Source: Conus ventricosus
Lineage: Eukaryota; Mollusca; Gastropoda; Neogastropoda; Conidae
Reading direction: 5' to 3'
DNA: 25,000 nt
Assembly (NCBI GenBank): GCA_018398815.1
Contig: CM031616.1
Coordinates: forward strand, 32,858,048 to 32,883,047
Shown: positions 11,004 through 20,718 of the stretch, one piece after another
Layout: each line of letters opens with the position of its first letter
Position numbering within the stretch: the stretch's first letter is position 1
Translations under genes and position numbers: made by a program
The notes under the pieces: model-generated
Seen by the model: the letters and a program-made list of their open reading frames with translations, nothing else
The model's database searches: none
What the model was told of the DNA's origin: nothing

Positions 11004-11400
11004 ATCCATCCAAGAAACCTCAAAGGGAAATAAGAAACCAGTACGTATTGTTGTTATTCTTAAAAATAACTTGAACTGATTCATCACAAACACAGAGCAA
11101 CATACGTGAATAACATGTGACTAGTTATTGAAATGGTGAAACAAAAATGTCAAAACCAACACAGCTGCCAAACATTTTTTTTGTCTATGTCTTAAATCTT
11201 CTTGTAATGCTTTACTCTGATTACATTTTTTTTTAACCCAGTTTCTAAATTAATTGGATGGGACTTTCAAGTGTAGTATCAAGAATCATACAGATGAAAT
11301 ATCCACGTCGCAAATCCCACAAGCGTATTATCTGAGTCTGTATGCCGTACTATTGGTGAACCAATGTATGTCTTCTAAGATACATCCTGTTGCTTACGCG

Positions 11401-11508
11401 CCAGACAACAGAACCAAGTGGTATTCACCCAATCAGGCCAGGGCACCAGCTCATAAATCGCCCTCTAATCCAATCACAGCCCACTTTTGAGATCGTTTGG
11501 ATATGAAA
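11401..11508 (+). repeat. Dispersed core repeat, copy 2 (in block A)
   Basis: Contains CCCAATCAGGCCAGGGCACC, CTCATAAATCGCCCTCTAAT and CCAATCACAGCCCACTTTTG. It is nearly identical to the block B copy at 17431. Two CCAAT pentamers lie 41 bases apart on either side of a CATAAATCGC motif. Confidence 0.85.
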
Positions 11509-11827
11509 CCAGGGAAACAATCTTCCTGCTCCTAAGTGTTTTCAGTCCATGGTAATGTGACGGGCCGTTTTTTGTCCGGTCGCAAATTTTTACAACCGCG
11601 TTGGCCGGAACATGTTCACCAGAAAACCGGCTGGTTAGTTTATCTGACTGCCGCTCACCTGCGCTCTGTATAAGCCAGGTGAGCTGGAACGATCAGGCAG
11701 TCTCTGCAGCAGTGGAACTTCTCAGTGGCCGAAGAGGGACTCCAGACGAGTTGCTGTGGCAGTCAGTTCCCCCAGGTAAAGTCGTTGTCCTGGTGTGACT
11801 GGGAACTAACTGGCTGCCACTGCTAGA

Positions 11828-12027
11828 GGGTCTGGGCGTAGCCGGAGTCTACCCCTTGTCTCCACCCGGCTGATGGTGTGGAGAGGTCACATGGGAGTCG
11901 ACAGTGACCCAACCTGACACTGCGACCGGGTCTGGGGCGTAGCCGAGTTTACCCCTGTCTCCACCCTGCTGAGGGTGTGGAGAGGTCGACGTGGGAGTCG
12001 ACAGTAACCCGACGTGCCAGTTGTGCC
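11828..12027. repeat. Tandem duplication, 2 x about 100 bp
   Basis: GGGTCTGGGCGTAGCCGGAG (11828) and GGGTCTGGGGCGTAGCCGAG (11928) begin two diverged units. Both continue through TCTCCACCC, GGTGTGGAGAGGTC and GGGAGTCGACAGT. The second unit ends where the AGCCGYCGCT motif series begins. Confidence 0.9.
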
Positions 12028-12235
12028 AGAGCCGCCGCTGCTGCCGAGTCGGAGCCGCCGCTCTTGAGGTATTTGAACCAGCCACCTGTTGGGCCAGTCG
12101 TACCAGAGCCGTCGCTTCTGCTGAACCAGGGCCGTCGCTTTTGTGGTGTCAACATCTTGTTTGTGTGTGTAAGCCGCAGCTCTTGTGTTGGAGCCGTCGC
12201 TCCTGTTGTGGACAGAGCCACCGCTTCGGTTTTGT
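12028..12235. repeat. Cryptic repeat of AGCCGYCGCTYYTG motif
   Basis: Variants GAGCCGCCGCTGCTG, GAGCCGCCGCTCTTG, GAGCCGTCGCTTCTG, GGGCCGTCGCTTTTG, AAGCCGCAGCTCTTG, GAGCCGTCGCTCCTG and GAGCCACCGCTTCGG occur about 20-55 bases apart. The spacing is irregular, so this is a motif cluster rather than a simple tandem array. Confidence 0.75.
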
Positions 12236-12373
12236 GTGGACTCTGCGAGCTGCTCCTTCTGACTGTGTGAGTCCCAGGAGAGGACTTCTTCTACAGCATT
12301 CTTCACGGGCGACTTGCGACGTCTGTGGACTATCGTGTTGAGCCGGACGTGGCCAAAAGAAAGAAAAGAAATT

Positions 12374-12374
<1 letters not shown>

Positions 12375-12414
<40 letters not shown>

Positions 12415-12430
12415 GTATATATATATTATA
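12375..12430. repeat. (AT)n microsatellite
   Basis: About 55 bases of alternating AT with two GT interruptions near the right end. It follows a purine-rich AAAGAAAGAAAAGAAA stretch. Confidence 0.95.
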
Positions 12431-12580
12431 TCCTATGAATTGTATGCCTAGGATTACGGCGTGCGTGATTCTGCTGCATTGATGTTGTATATTGCTGTGT
12501 TTTTGTGTATTTGTATTTTGATGGCTCGGGCAGCATGAAGAAGAAAACGTTGACTTGTTGTCTGGCTGTCCGTGTTTCGA

Positions 12581-12581
<1 letters not shown>

Positions 12582-12637
<56 letters not shown>
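12582..12637. repeat. (GT)n microsatellite
   Basis: Uninterrupted GT run of 28 units near the right end of the block A insertion. Confidence 0.97.
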
Positions 12638-12640
<3 letters not shown>

Positions 12641-12796
12641 TTAAAATCGTACACGCATCCGAATTTCTGTGAGTCAGACAAACAAACACGCACCAACGCA
12701 TCCGTAACAGTTGCGTGCCACAGTTCCGAAGATAATATTTGAGGTGTTTTACTATTATTCCATTGTCACTCTTGAGTCCTCCCTCTCATTCAGTTT

Positions 12797-13112
<316 letters not shown>

Positions 13113-13873
13113 GCTGGCGCATGCTGTTGATTTTTGCCAGCATTTCACATAACGGAGCGAGTCTCCAGTGCTGACAAAGCAGACAATATATGGCATCAGG
13201 TTGACGTTAATACTGAGACGACAGCCTTGGACAACATCCTGGACACCTGAATCAATGTGTGAATGGCCTCCAGGCAAACTGGCTGAGGCGGCATGCTACA
13301 GAACATGGCCTTCCAAAAAGAATTATAAGACATCTTAAAAGAAATATTGACGAGCATAAGAAGAAAAAACAAAAATTGTTATAGCATGGTTGAGAGACAC
13401 ACCCTTACCAATCTTACGCTTGACATAGTAGATTATATGTCAGTCAATAGTTCATCTGTTCCCCGCACCACCCCATGCCATCTGCTCAGTGTTCCGACTC
13501 CAAAATGCCCAATCCCTCCGCTCATCAACATGTGTTTGCTAATGGAGAGTATATTCGGCTGTCAATACTTTAAGATGAAGTCTCAAGAGCACTCCAGCCA
13601 TAAATAAACTGGTAACGAACATCAATGGCAGATAAACAAGTGAAACAAGACGCAGGTACAAATACACAATTCTAAAATATGGAGAAGGTACACTTTCGTT
13701 TACTCTCTCCCTCTCCATCTTTATAATGTTGAAACTTAAGAAAGCCAATGGCCAAATTTAGCTCCTAGATATTTTCATTTGCAACAGGCTGTTAAAAAAA
13801 CAACATAATTTGAAAGCATTGCCCTCAGGCAGTAAATTACGGAATCATAGTAACGTCAAGTAAATGACATATC

Positions 13874-13876
<3 letters not shown>

Positions 13877-13928
<52 letters not shown>

Positions 13929-13998
13929 ACACACACACGCACGCACGCACGCACGCACGCACGCACGTACGCACGCACGTACGCACGCACGCACGCAC
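13877..13998. repeat. (AC)n(ACGC)n microsatellite
   Basis: AC 13877-13938, then about fifteen CGCA units with a few GTAC variants to 13998. It sits just outside the right end of block A, where similarity to block B stops. Confidence 0.95.
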
Positions 13999-14094
13999 TT
14001 AAATCTGAGCATTGAACTTTCTGTGGCTGAACTGGCAATAGTGACAAATACATAGTCTCTCCACATCTCCATGGTGTTGGTGCCGCTAATTCTG

Positions 14095-14205
14095 CGCCAG
14101 ACAAAAGGCATCTCTGTTACTGTAGTGAGTCAGGCCATGGCGAGAACCAGTGAATCGCTCTATAAACCGATTACAGCACACTTTAGGATCGTCTGACAGG
14201 AGAGG
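14095..14205 (+). repeat. Dispersed core repeat, copy 3
   Basis: Contains GCGCCAGACAAAAGGCATC, AATCGCTCTATAAACCGATT and ACAGCACACTTTAGGATCGT, in the same order as the core copies at 11401 and 17431. It lies in the spacer between blocks A and B. Its CCAAT motifs have decayed, for example to CCGATTACAGC. Confidence 0.7.
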
Positions 14206-14257
14206 TGAAGGCAAACTCCGCCATCATGGATGTTTTTCTATTCACTACTGCAGTCAT

Positions 14258-14322
<65 letters not shown>

Positions 14323-14379
14323 CACACACACATATGTGCACACAGAGAGATTGAGAGAAAGAGAGAGAGAGAGAGAGAC

Positions 14380-14428
<49 letters not shown>

Positions 14429-14475
14429 GCCAGACAGACAGACAGACAGACAGAGACACAGAGAGAGAGAGAGAG
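14258..14475. repeat. (AC)n(GA)n(GACA)n(GA)n microsatellite
   Basis: AC 14258-14340 with a TGCACACACACATATGTGCA end, GA 14344-14394, GACA 14394-14455 with one GCCA interruption, then GA to 14475. It is the one large array here with its purine-rich strand on the plus strand. Confidence 0.95.
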
Positions 14476-14975
14476 GTGGGCGTAGAAATATCACGTAGAG
14501 GTAATGTTTATGTGAAGTCTTTTATACCATACTAAAGGGGTTTTGATTTTCGGTTGAGGTACGTAAATAAGATTACCACGGCCGCAGAAACAGGCAAAAA
14601 CTCAAATAAGAACCATATCAATTTCGTCTTGACCTTTGTATGCAATCAGATATCAAAATATTTTAATAGACAGAAATCTTTTTTTGTCCAGCTCAAAGCC
14701 AATCCAAAAACATTTTTGGTTATCTGGACCTTTAGGTGTGGGAATGGGAAGATGTTGGTGGGTTGGAAGAAGTGGGGAAGGGGCAGGAGACAAAATGGAT
14801 GATGGGTTACCTTGCCCCCTGACAGAATGGTGCAACATGGGTTGTGATTGGATGAGAAGACCATGTTTTGACTGATGGCATGCGCTACAATGCTGAATGG
14901 CCACATGTTTGGTTCAGAAAAGAACTAGTTTCGGCGTTGTAAATCAGCACATAATAACCACCATCAGTATAAATC
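14476..14975. other. Unassigned non-coding sequence between blocks A and B
   Basis: No recognised gene. Overlapping frames of about 80 codons on both strands have no recognisable motif, and I judge them chance openings. Confidence 0.45.
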
Positions 14976-15135
<160 letters not shown>

Positions 15136-15283
15136 TACACACACAAGGCACGTGCACACCTTTTCTTGCTTACGCTCATAGCTTACGAAACAACCAGTCT
15201 CCTTTTAGTCATTGTTATCATTACTATTAGCATAATCAGAATGATGATGGTGTTCTTGTTACTGAGATTCTTGTTTATGATGA

Positions 15284-15314
15284 TAATGACGATGGTGATG
15301 ATGATGATGATGAC

Positions 15315-15371
<57 letters not shown>

Positions 15372-15402
15372 AATGCCGACGACGACGACGATGATGATGA
15401 CT
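15284..15402. repeat. (ATG)n microsatellite with (GAC) interruption
   Basis: About 25 ATG/GAT units with CGATGG and TGACGATG variants, then CCGACGACGACGACG and more GAT. It matches in position the GTT/GAT array of block A. Confidence 0.95.
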
Positions 15403-15589
15403 ATAAAAAAAAAGGTTTAGAATGTTGTTAAAGTTTCCATGGCCTATAGGCTGTGGGCGCATGCATTATCAGAGATTCACCATGTTAAGGGCACACCATT
15501 ATGAAAAGCTCTCCTTTTCCCGCCCATAACCTTCCCTGATCTAAATCAAGCACCCACGCACCGCTGGGTGGACAGGGAGGGTTTTGAAG

Positions 15590-15665
15590 CTGAAGATTCT
15601 GACGCTACAAGAGGCTCGAACCTCATGACTGTCAGCTCTGTAGTCATATGCATCTGACCACAGCC
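15590..15665 (-). mobile_element. tRNA-derived SINE head (fragment)
   Basis: On the minus strand a pol III-like promoter is visible: A-box-like TGGTCAGATGCA (15660-15649) and B box GGTTCGAGCC (15622-15613), about 38 bases apart. Block A at the matching place reads AAATCAATTACATGAG... without this segment, so it is either an insertion in B or a loss in A. The continuation (TCTTGTAGCGTCAGAATC) leads towards 15560, but no full SINE body or tail is evident. Confidence 0.6.
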
Positions 15666-15750
15666 TCTCTCTTTCAACCATAATGATGACCACATTGCTA
15701 TCTTAAAGATCTGATCTTAAGACGAGTTCTAAGAGACACTGAAAAAATAT

Positions 15751-15751
15751 C

Positions 15752-15783
<32 letters not shown>

Positions 15784-15786
15784 GGG
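15751..15786. repeat. (GA)n then 14-G homopolymer
   Basis: GA 15751-15772 followed by 14 consecutive G (15773-15786). Block A has GGGAAAAGAGGGGAGAGG at the matching place, so this expanded in block B. Confidence 0.95.
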
Positions 15787-15954
15787 ACTCTTATATTTTG
15801 ACGTGATCTTCGAAGAAAGAAAAGCGAACAGGAAGCAGTGGTTTGTGACTCGATGTGGAAGCAGGCCTTGCACGTAATGACATTGCGACAAAAAAGCGTT
15901 CTAACATCGGTGGACACTTAACATTAAGGAACACTTCAACTCGAGTGAAGTGAG

Positions 15955-16045
15955 CATTGTGGTGACAGCTTTGAACAGAAGGATGCCAGAATGGAATTCA
16001 GCGTGGCCTCCGGGGAAATGGCAAAGGAAGTCGCATGGCTGAGAG
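15955..16045 (+). repeat. Dispersed GACAGCYTT / GGCCTCC segment (block B, first copy)
   Basis: GTGACAGCTTTGAACAGAAGG followed by GTGGCCTCCGGGGAAATGG. It matches 10668-10790 in block A closely and 17962-18065 within block B more distantly. Confidence 0.6.
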
Positions 16046-16269
16046 AGAACCTTAGCTAATTAGACATTCTTAAAAACGAGTATGCTGAATTACGTCGCAG
16101 AGGACAACCAGAATCATCATGCTATTTTAATCAGTAAGATGATGTTGTTGATATAATGTGTCGAGCAAATTTTTAAAAAAAGCAAACAAGCATGTTTCGC
16201 TCCTAAAAAAAATGTAAAAAATAAAGAAAAGAAGTATTTTCTGGAAAACAAACCTTTTCATTGAAAAAA

Positions 16270-17088
16270 CAGCAATCTGAACTGATTGACCATGCCCATC
16301 GCACAAAACAGCAATCTGAACTGATTGACCATGCCCATCGCACAAAACAGCAATCTGAACTGATTGACCATGCCCATCGCACAAAACAGCAATCTGAACT
16401 GATTAACCATGCCCATCGCACAAAACAGCAATCTGAACTGATTGACCATGCCCATCGCACAAAACAGCAATCTGAACTGATTGACCATGCCCATCGCACA
16501 AAACAGCAATCTGAACTGATTGACCATGCCCATCGCACAAAACAGCAATCTGAACTGATTGACCATGCCCATCGCACAAAACAGCAATCTGAACTGATTG
16601 ACCATGCCCATCGCACAAAACAGCAATCTGAACTGATTGACCATGCCCATCGCACAAAACAGCAATCTGAACTGATTGACCATGCCCATCGCACAAAACA
16701 GCAATCTGAACTGATTGACCATGCCCATCGCACAGAACAGCAATCTGAACTGATTGACCATGCCCATCGCACAAAACAGCAATCTGAACTGATTGACCAT
16801 GCCCATCGCACAAAACAGCAATCTGAACTGATTGACCATGCCCATCGCACAAAACAGCAATCTGAACTGATTGACCATGCCCATCGCACAAAACAGCAAT
16901 CTGAACTGATTGACCATGCCCATCGCACAAAACAGCAATCTGAACTGATTGACCATGCCCATCGCACAGAACAGCAATCTGAACTGATTGACCATGCCCA
17001 TCGCACAAAACAGCAATCTGAACTGATTGACCATGCCCATCGCACAAAACAGCAATCTGAACTGATTGACCATGCCCATCGCACAAAA
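16270..17088. repeat. 39-bp minisatellite, 21 copies, nearly perfect
   Basis: Twenty-one head-to-tail units of 39 bases, each starting CAGCAATCTGAACTGATTGA and ending CATCGCACAAAA. Across 819 bases I see only three substitutions: G to A at 16405 (unit 4) and A to G at 16735 and 16969 (the same position in units 12 and 18). The period is divisible by three and the unit has no stop in the plus frame reading TKQQSELIDHAHR or in any of the three minus frames, so four frames remain open. The plus frame is open from 16225 to 17095 with no ATG. I regard it as non-coding satellite. It is absent at the matching place in block A. Confidence 0.98.
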
Positions 17089-17430
17089 AGGAAATAAAGA
17101 AAGAGAGTAACACACAATTGAAATAATAAATAAGTAAATAAATAATTAAACAGACATCGCAATAATGAAGCACATTAATCACAATTAACACATATACAAT
17201 ACACATTTTGTGTCTCTGTCCTAGTTCATCATTGTTTTTGGGTTTTTTTTTCTAATTGCATTTGGTAACCCACAGTTTCTTGATTAAAGGAACTTTTTAA
17301 GCAATAGCAAGAGTCTTACAAATCAAACACCACGACTCAAACCCCACAGAGCGCAGTGTCTAAGTGTCTGTGCCACACTAATGCTGACTCAGTGTGTATC
17401 TTCCACAACATCCCCGGTAGATTCTTCGCC

Positions 17431-17540
17431 AGACAAAAAAGAAACAACTGGCATTCAGACCAATCAGGCCAGGGCATCGGCTCATAAATCGCTCTCTAAT
17501 CCAATCACAGCCCACTTTGGGTCGTTTGGCCACCAAGCTA
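17431..17540 (+). repeat. Dispersed core repeat, copy 4 (in block B)
   Basis: Contains GCCAGACAAAAAAGAAAC, ACCAATCAGGCCAGGGCATC, GGCTCATAAATCGCTCTCTA and CCAATCACAGCCCACTTTGG. It is the best preserved copy. The paired CCAAT pentamers are 41 bases apart, as in copy 2. Confidence 0.85.
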
Positions 17541-17704
17541 GCTGGACTGTTTTCTTACTCCCCACATGAGTCACGTGTTTGGACTGGCGAGTGCCAGTAA
17601 TAGTTGTTCTGACCATGGCAATATTGCAACGGAGTTTTGCGTGCCAGTGTTCTGAAGAAAATATTGGGGCGATTTAATTTTTTTTTCTCATCTTGAGTCT
17701 TCAC

Positions 17705-17707
<3 letters not shown>

Positions 17708-17792
<85 letters not shown>

Positions 17793-17801
17793 CACGCGCG
17801 T

Positions 17802-17863
<62 letters not shown>

Positions 17864-17871
17864 AGAGAGAA
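17708..17871. repeat. (CT)n(AC)n(GA)n microsatellite
   Basis: CT 17708-17789 with two CC interruptions, a short CACGCGCGTG, AC 17803-17860, then GA to 17871. It is the counterpart of the 12841-13112 array of block A. Confidence 0.95.
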
Positions 17872-18889
17872 TGATATCTCTTGTACCCAGCCTCTCACAC
17901 AGCGGAGCAGTCTTCCAAAGTCACCAAACATCAAGCGAGAGATAGCATCACTGGATCACGTGACGTTAACACTGAGACGTCAGCCTTGAAGAGAATCATA
18001 GACACCAGAGTCTGTGTGCGAATGACCCTCAGGCAAAACAGCTGACATGGCGTACAGGAGAACATGGTTATGGTTAGAAGTCACCGCAATGACATGGGCT
18101 GAACCCCATCAACATGCAAAGATGCCAACACGGAACAAGTCACAGCCAACACAACTCGCGACCTGGCAAACAAAAAAATAAATAACCAACGGTTTTCATT
18201 ATAAATATCTGAGTGAATCGAGAATCTAGCACACAATAATTAAGTAGGCCTATACAAGAAAAGAAGAAATCTATAAGAATGGACGACCTATGGGTTGCAT
18301 GGTTGAGGATACGGAGGTTCCAGACTTGGAACTTCAAAACAAAACCGGTATAACATGGTTGAGAAACACACCGTTAGCAATCTTCCACTGGATAATACAG
18401 ATATTGTGCGAGTCAATGGTTCGTCTATTCCCTGCTTCCCCACTCCTTCTCATTAGCTCACCGCTCACACTTTAAACCTCCCTCCCCCGCCCCTCGCACC
18501 ACACCCCAACCCGCGTTCACTACAAGTTTTGGCATAAAAATCGAGTGTGCTAATGGAGAGGACATTCTGCTGTCAATGCCGCATGTTAAAGTCTCCAAAG
18601 CACATTGAAAAAGACTTACACATTTTTCACGAAAATCCACAGCAGGCAACAAAAATAAAACACACATACATAAAAGCATTGCTGAAAAGTGGATGTGACA
18701 TACTTTTGCTCACTGTTTTCCTCACTATCTTCATCGCATTGCAAATTAAGAAAATCTATTGCCAAATTTAGCTCTAAGATAATTTTCGGTGTCATCTTAA
18801 CATAAAAATGAATCTGAAAACTTTGCCTGCTGACAGAAAATCACAGAGTCATAGGTCAAGAAAATGTCATGATATGAGTTAATGATGAT

Positions 18890-19140
18890 AGAGGAGGCCA
18901 TGAAGAACTCGAATGTCCTGAGTGCGAGTCTTGTCAGAGCCATTTATTTGTGAGAGAACTCCAACCAACGAACTCCTGTCCACATTTGAATGTGCGAAGT
19001 GCTGAAGTGGAATGACTTGAACCGCACAATCCCATTATTCATTTACATCATGTATGCCTTTTATGGATGTTGCTGACCGAAAATGCTGGTGTCTGTTTCT
19101 CTCCAGCCTAGTCGGCACCATTAATATCATGAAATCACAA
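18890..19140 (+). mobile_element. Old tRNA-derived SINE-like element (copy 2)
   Basis: Landmarks follow those of the element at 6068-6340: GAGTGCGAGTCTTGTCAGAG (decayed B box), then CCATTTATTTGTGAG, TTGAATGTGC, ACTTGAACC, and CTGTTTCTCTCCAGCCTAGTCGGCAC near the end. The A box is no longer clear. It begins where similarity between blocks A and B ends. The 49-bp minisatellite starts at its right end. Confidence 0.55.
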
Positions 19141-19149
19141 CCTGAATGC

Positions 19150-19952
19150 GTTAAGTGATGTGAGCAACCAATTCATGATCACATCAACATTTGGCATGGT
19201 CATTTAATTTGAACAACCGTCTGATGACCACATGCAATATTGACAGGGGTGATTAATCTTCAAAACCATCTGATGACCACAATTAAATTTGACAGGATTA
19301 TTTGATGTTTACAGCAGATTCAGTGGCAGCATCAAAGCTTGACAGGGATAATTGATGTTCACAGCCATCTGATTACATAAAAACTACCAGGGATAACAGA
19401 TACTCACGGCCGTCTGATGACATCATTAAAAGTTGACAGGGATATTTGATGTTCATAGCCGTTTGGTTACAGCATCAAAACTTGACAGAAATGCTTGATG
19501 TTCACAGCCGTTCAATGACGGATTAAAACTTGACAGAAATACTTGATATCCAAATCTATTTTGTGACAGGATGACAAGAATAGTTCATGTTCACAGCCAT
19601 CTCATGACAGCATCAAAACGTCACAGGAATACTTGATGTATACAGCCATTCAATTAACAACAAGAAAAACTGGCAGGAATTCTTGATGTTCACAGCCGTC
19701 TGTTGGAACTATTAACATTAATTGGCAGGGAAACGTGACGTTCACAACGATCTGATTGCATCATCAATAGTTGACAGGGATACTTGATGTTCATAGCCAT
19801 CCGATGACCACATTCAATGCTTGACAAGGATAGCCGATGTTCACAGTCATCTACCGATCACACTAAGACATGACAGGGATAGTCAATGTTCACAATCTTT
19901 AAAAATGATGGCATCAAAGCTTGACGGGGATAGCTGATGTTTACAGCGGTCT
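19150..19952. repeat. Degenerate 49-50-bp minisatellite (left part)
   Basis: Variants of GATGTTCACAGCC recur with a spacing of about 49-51 bases, for example at about 19357, 19450, 19500, 19589, 19639, 19688, 19740, 19790, 19840, 19888 and 19939. Each is followed by CTGATGAC..CATCAA and TTGACAGGGATA variants. Earlier, weaker units reach back to about 19150. About 16 units are present, each differing from its neighbours at many positions, so the array is old. A further partial unit lies beyond the SINE at 20383-20420. Confidence 0.85.
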
Positions 19953-20347
19953 TCTTTCTTTTTCTTTCTGCGTACGCAGGCTGATACTCCTGCGGACACT
20001 CCCTATATAGCCAGGCAGTGGAGTTTTGTGTGTATGACCCTTTTTATCCCCCCATTAAGGCAGACATACTCCATCTTCGGGAAGGTGCATGCTATGTGTA
20101 ACGTGTCATCCATACCAACGGCCAAACTGGCCTTCTCTTCCGAAAGTTGGTGATGGGATTTTACGTGTGTGCAAGATGTTATGCGTGCGTTCACACACGG
20201 AACCTCGGTTTATAGTCTCATTCGAAGGACTATATGGGAATGGAGTCAGAACCAATGTTAACTCCGAGGGAAAAATCCCCCTATACCGAAATTCGAACCC
20301 GCAACCCCAGGATCACGAGTCCGGCGCTCTACCAACTGAGCTATCCG

Positions 20348-20382
<35 letters not shown>
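19953..20382 (-). mobile_element. Full-length tRNA-derived SINE inserted in the 49-bp minisatellite
   Basis: On the minus strand the element starts with a G run (plus-strand C run 20348-20382). A tRNA-like head follows, with A box TAGCTCAGTTGG (20343-20332) and B box GGTTCGAATTTC (20299-20288) and an anticodon-loop-like CTCGTGA between them. A body of about 290 bases comes next, then a perfect 12-base palindrome CTGCGTACGCAG (19968-19979) and an A-rich tail AAAGAAAAAGAAAGAAG. Flanking ACAGCGGTCT (19943-19952) and ACAGACGTCT (20383-20392) agree at 8 of 10 bases. Both differ by one base from the minisatellite's own ACAGCCGTCT, as expected of an aged target-site duplication. It would be transcribed by pol III and moved by a partner LINE. 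Family not assigned. Confidence 0.9.
20348..20382. repeat. 35-base C homopolymer at the SINE head
   Basis: Thirty-five consecutive C on the plus strand, equal to a 35-G leader before the tRNA-like head of the SINE. The exact length is likely to vary or to be mis-sequenced. Confidence 0.9.
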
Positions 20383-20420
20383 ACAGACGTCTGATGACAG
20401 CATCACAATTTGATAGTGTT
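20383..20420. repeat. Degenerate 49-bp minisatellite (right remnant)
   Basis: ACAGACGTCTGATGACAGCATCACAATTTGATAGTG continues the unit that was broken at 19952, so the array was contiguous before the SINE inserted. Confidence 0.85.
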
Positions 20421-20683
20421 TGTTTCCGTCCTCATTCGTATGTTAAAAGCACCTTTACTATGTCTCACCTGTGTTGGCTTATCACTGCAAATTCATTTAG
20501 TTCCAGCCAACAATCGACCGTCACAATGGCCAATAGATATTATTTCAACTCGCTATCAACTGATTAAATGGTTTCTTGTTAAAAAGTAAACTTAACAGTT
20601 TATAATCAATATCTTTTCTCTAGCTGAAGCGTCCCTTACATTTAGCAGAGGGGATGTGTCATGCATGCATTCAGGTTGTGCTC

Positions 20684-20718
<35 letters not shown>

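Larger units (their letters stand above)
11556..12690. mobile_element. GC-rich insertion specific to block A, possible retroelement fragment
   Basis: Block B reads CCATGGCAATATTGCAACGG straight on to TTTTGCGTGCCAG, whereas block A leaves this alignment after CCATGGTAA and rejoins at about GTTGCGTGCC. The intervening 1.1 kb starts TGTGACGGGCC, is much GC-richer than its surroundings up to about 12345, and contains a TATAAG (11669). It has a 100-bp tandem duplication and repeated AGCCGYCGCT motifs, then (AT)n and (GT)n arrays. A TG start, a short GTAA at both junctions and GC contrast would suit an LTR or a non-LTR 5' region, but no terminal repeat, primer-binding site or ORF is recognised. Confidence 0.45.

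Noticed and set aside
12028..12235. Coding repeat protein in the AGCCGYCGCT motif cluster
   Set aside because: Motif spacing is irregular and not frame-preserving, frames on both strands are interrupted or have no plausible start, and the region lies in an insertion absent from block B.
16270..17088. CRISPR array
   Set aside because: Units are contiguous with no variable spacers, and the setting is an animal-type genome.
16203..17162. Long open frames of 267-319 codons across the 39-bp array on both strands
   Set aside because: They result from a 39-base period with no stop in four frames. The plus frame has no ATG, and the long minus frames open at non-ATG codons. The array is internally near-identical with no sign of codon-level selection.
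20275..20347. Functional tRNA gene on the minus strand
   Set aside because: The A and B boxes fit, but the sequence continues into a SINE body with a palindrome and A-rich tail and is flanked by a target duplication. It is a SINE head.
20421..20717. Processed pseudogene ending in the 30-base A run
   Set aside because: No gene-like or element-like body was recognised to its left, and no target duplication was found.
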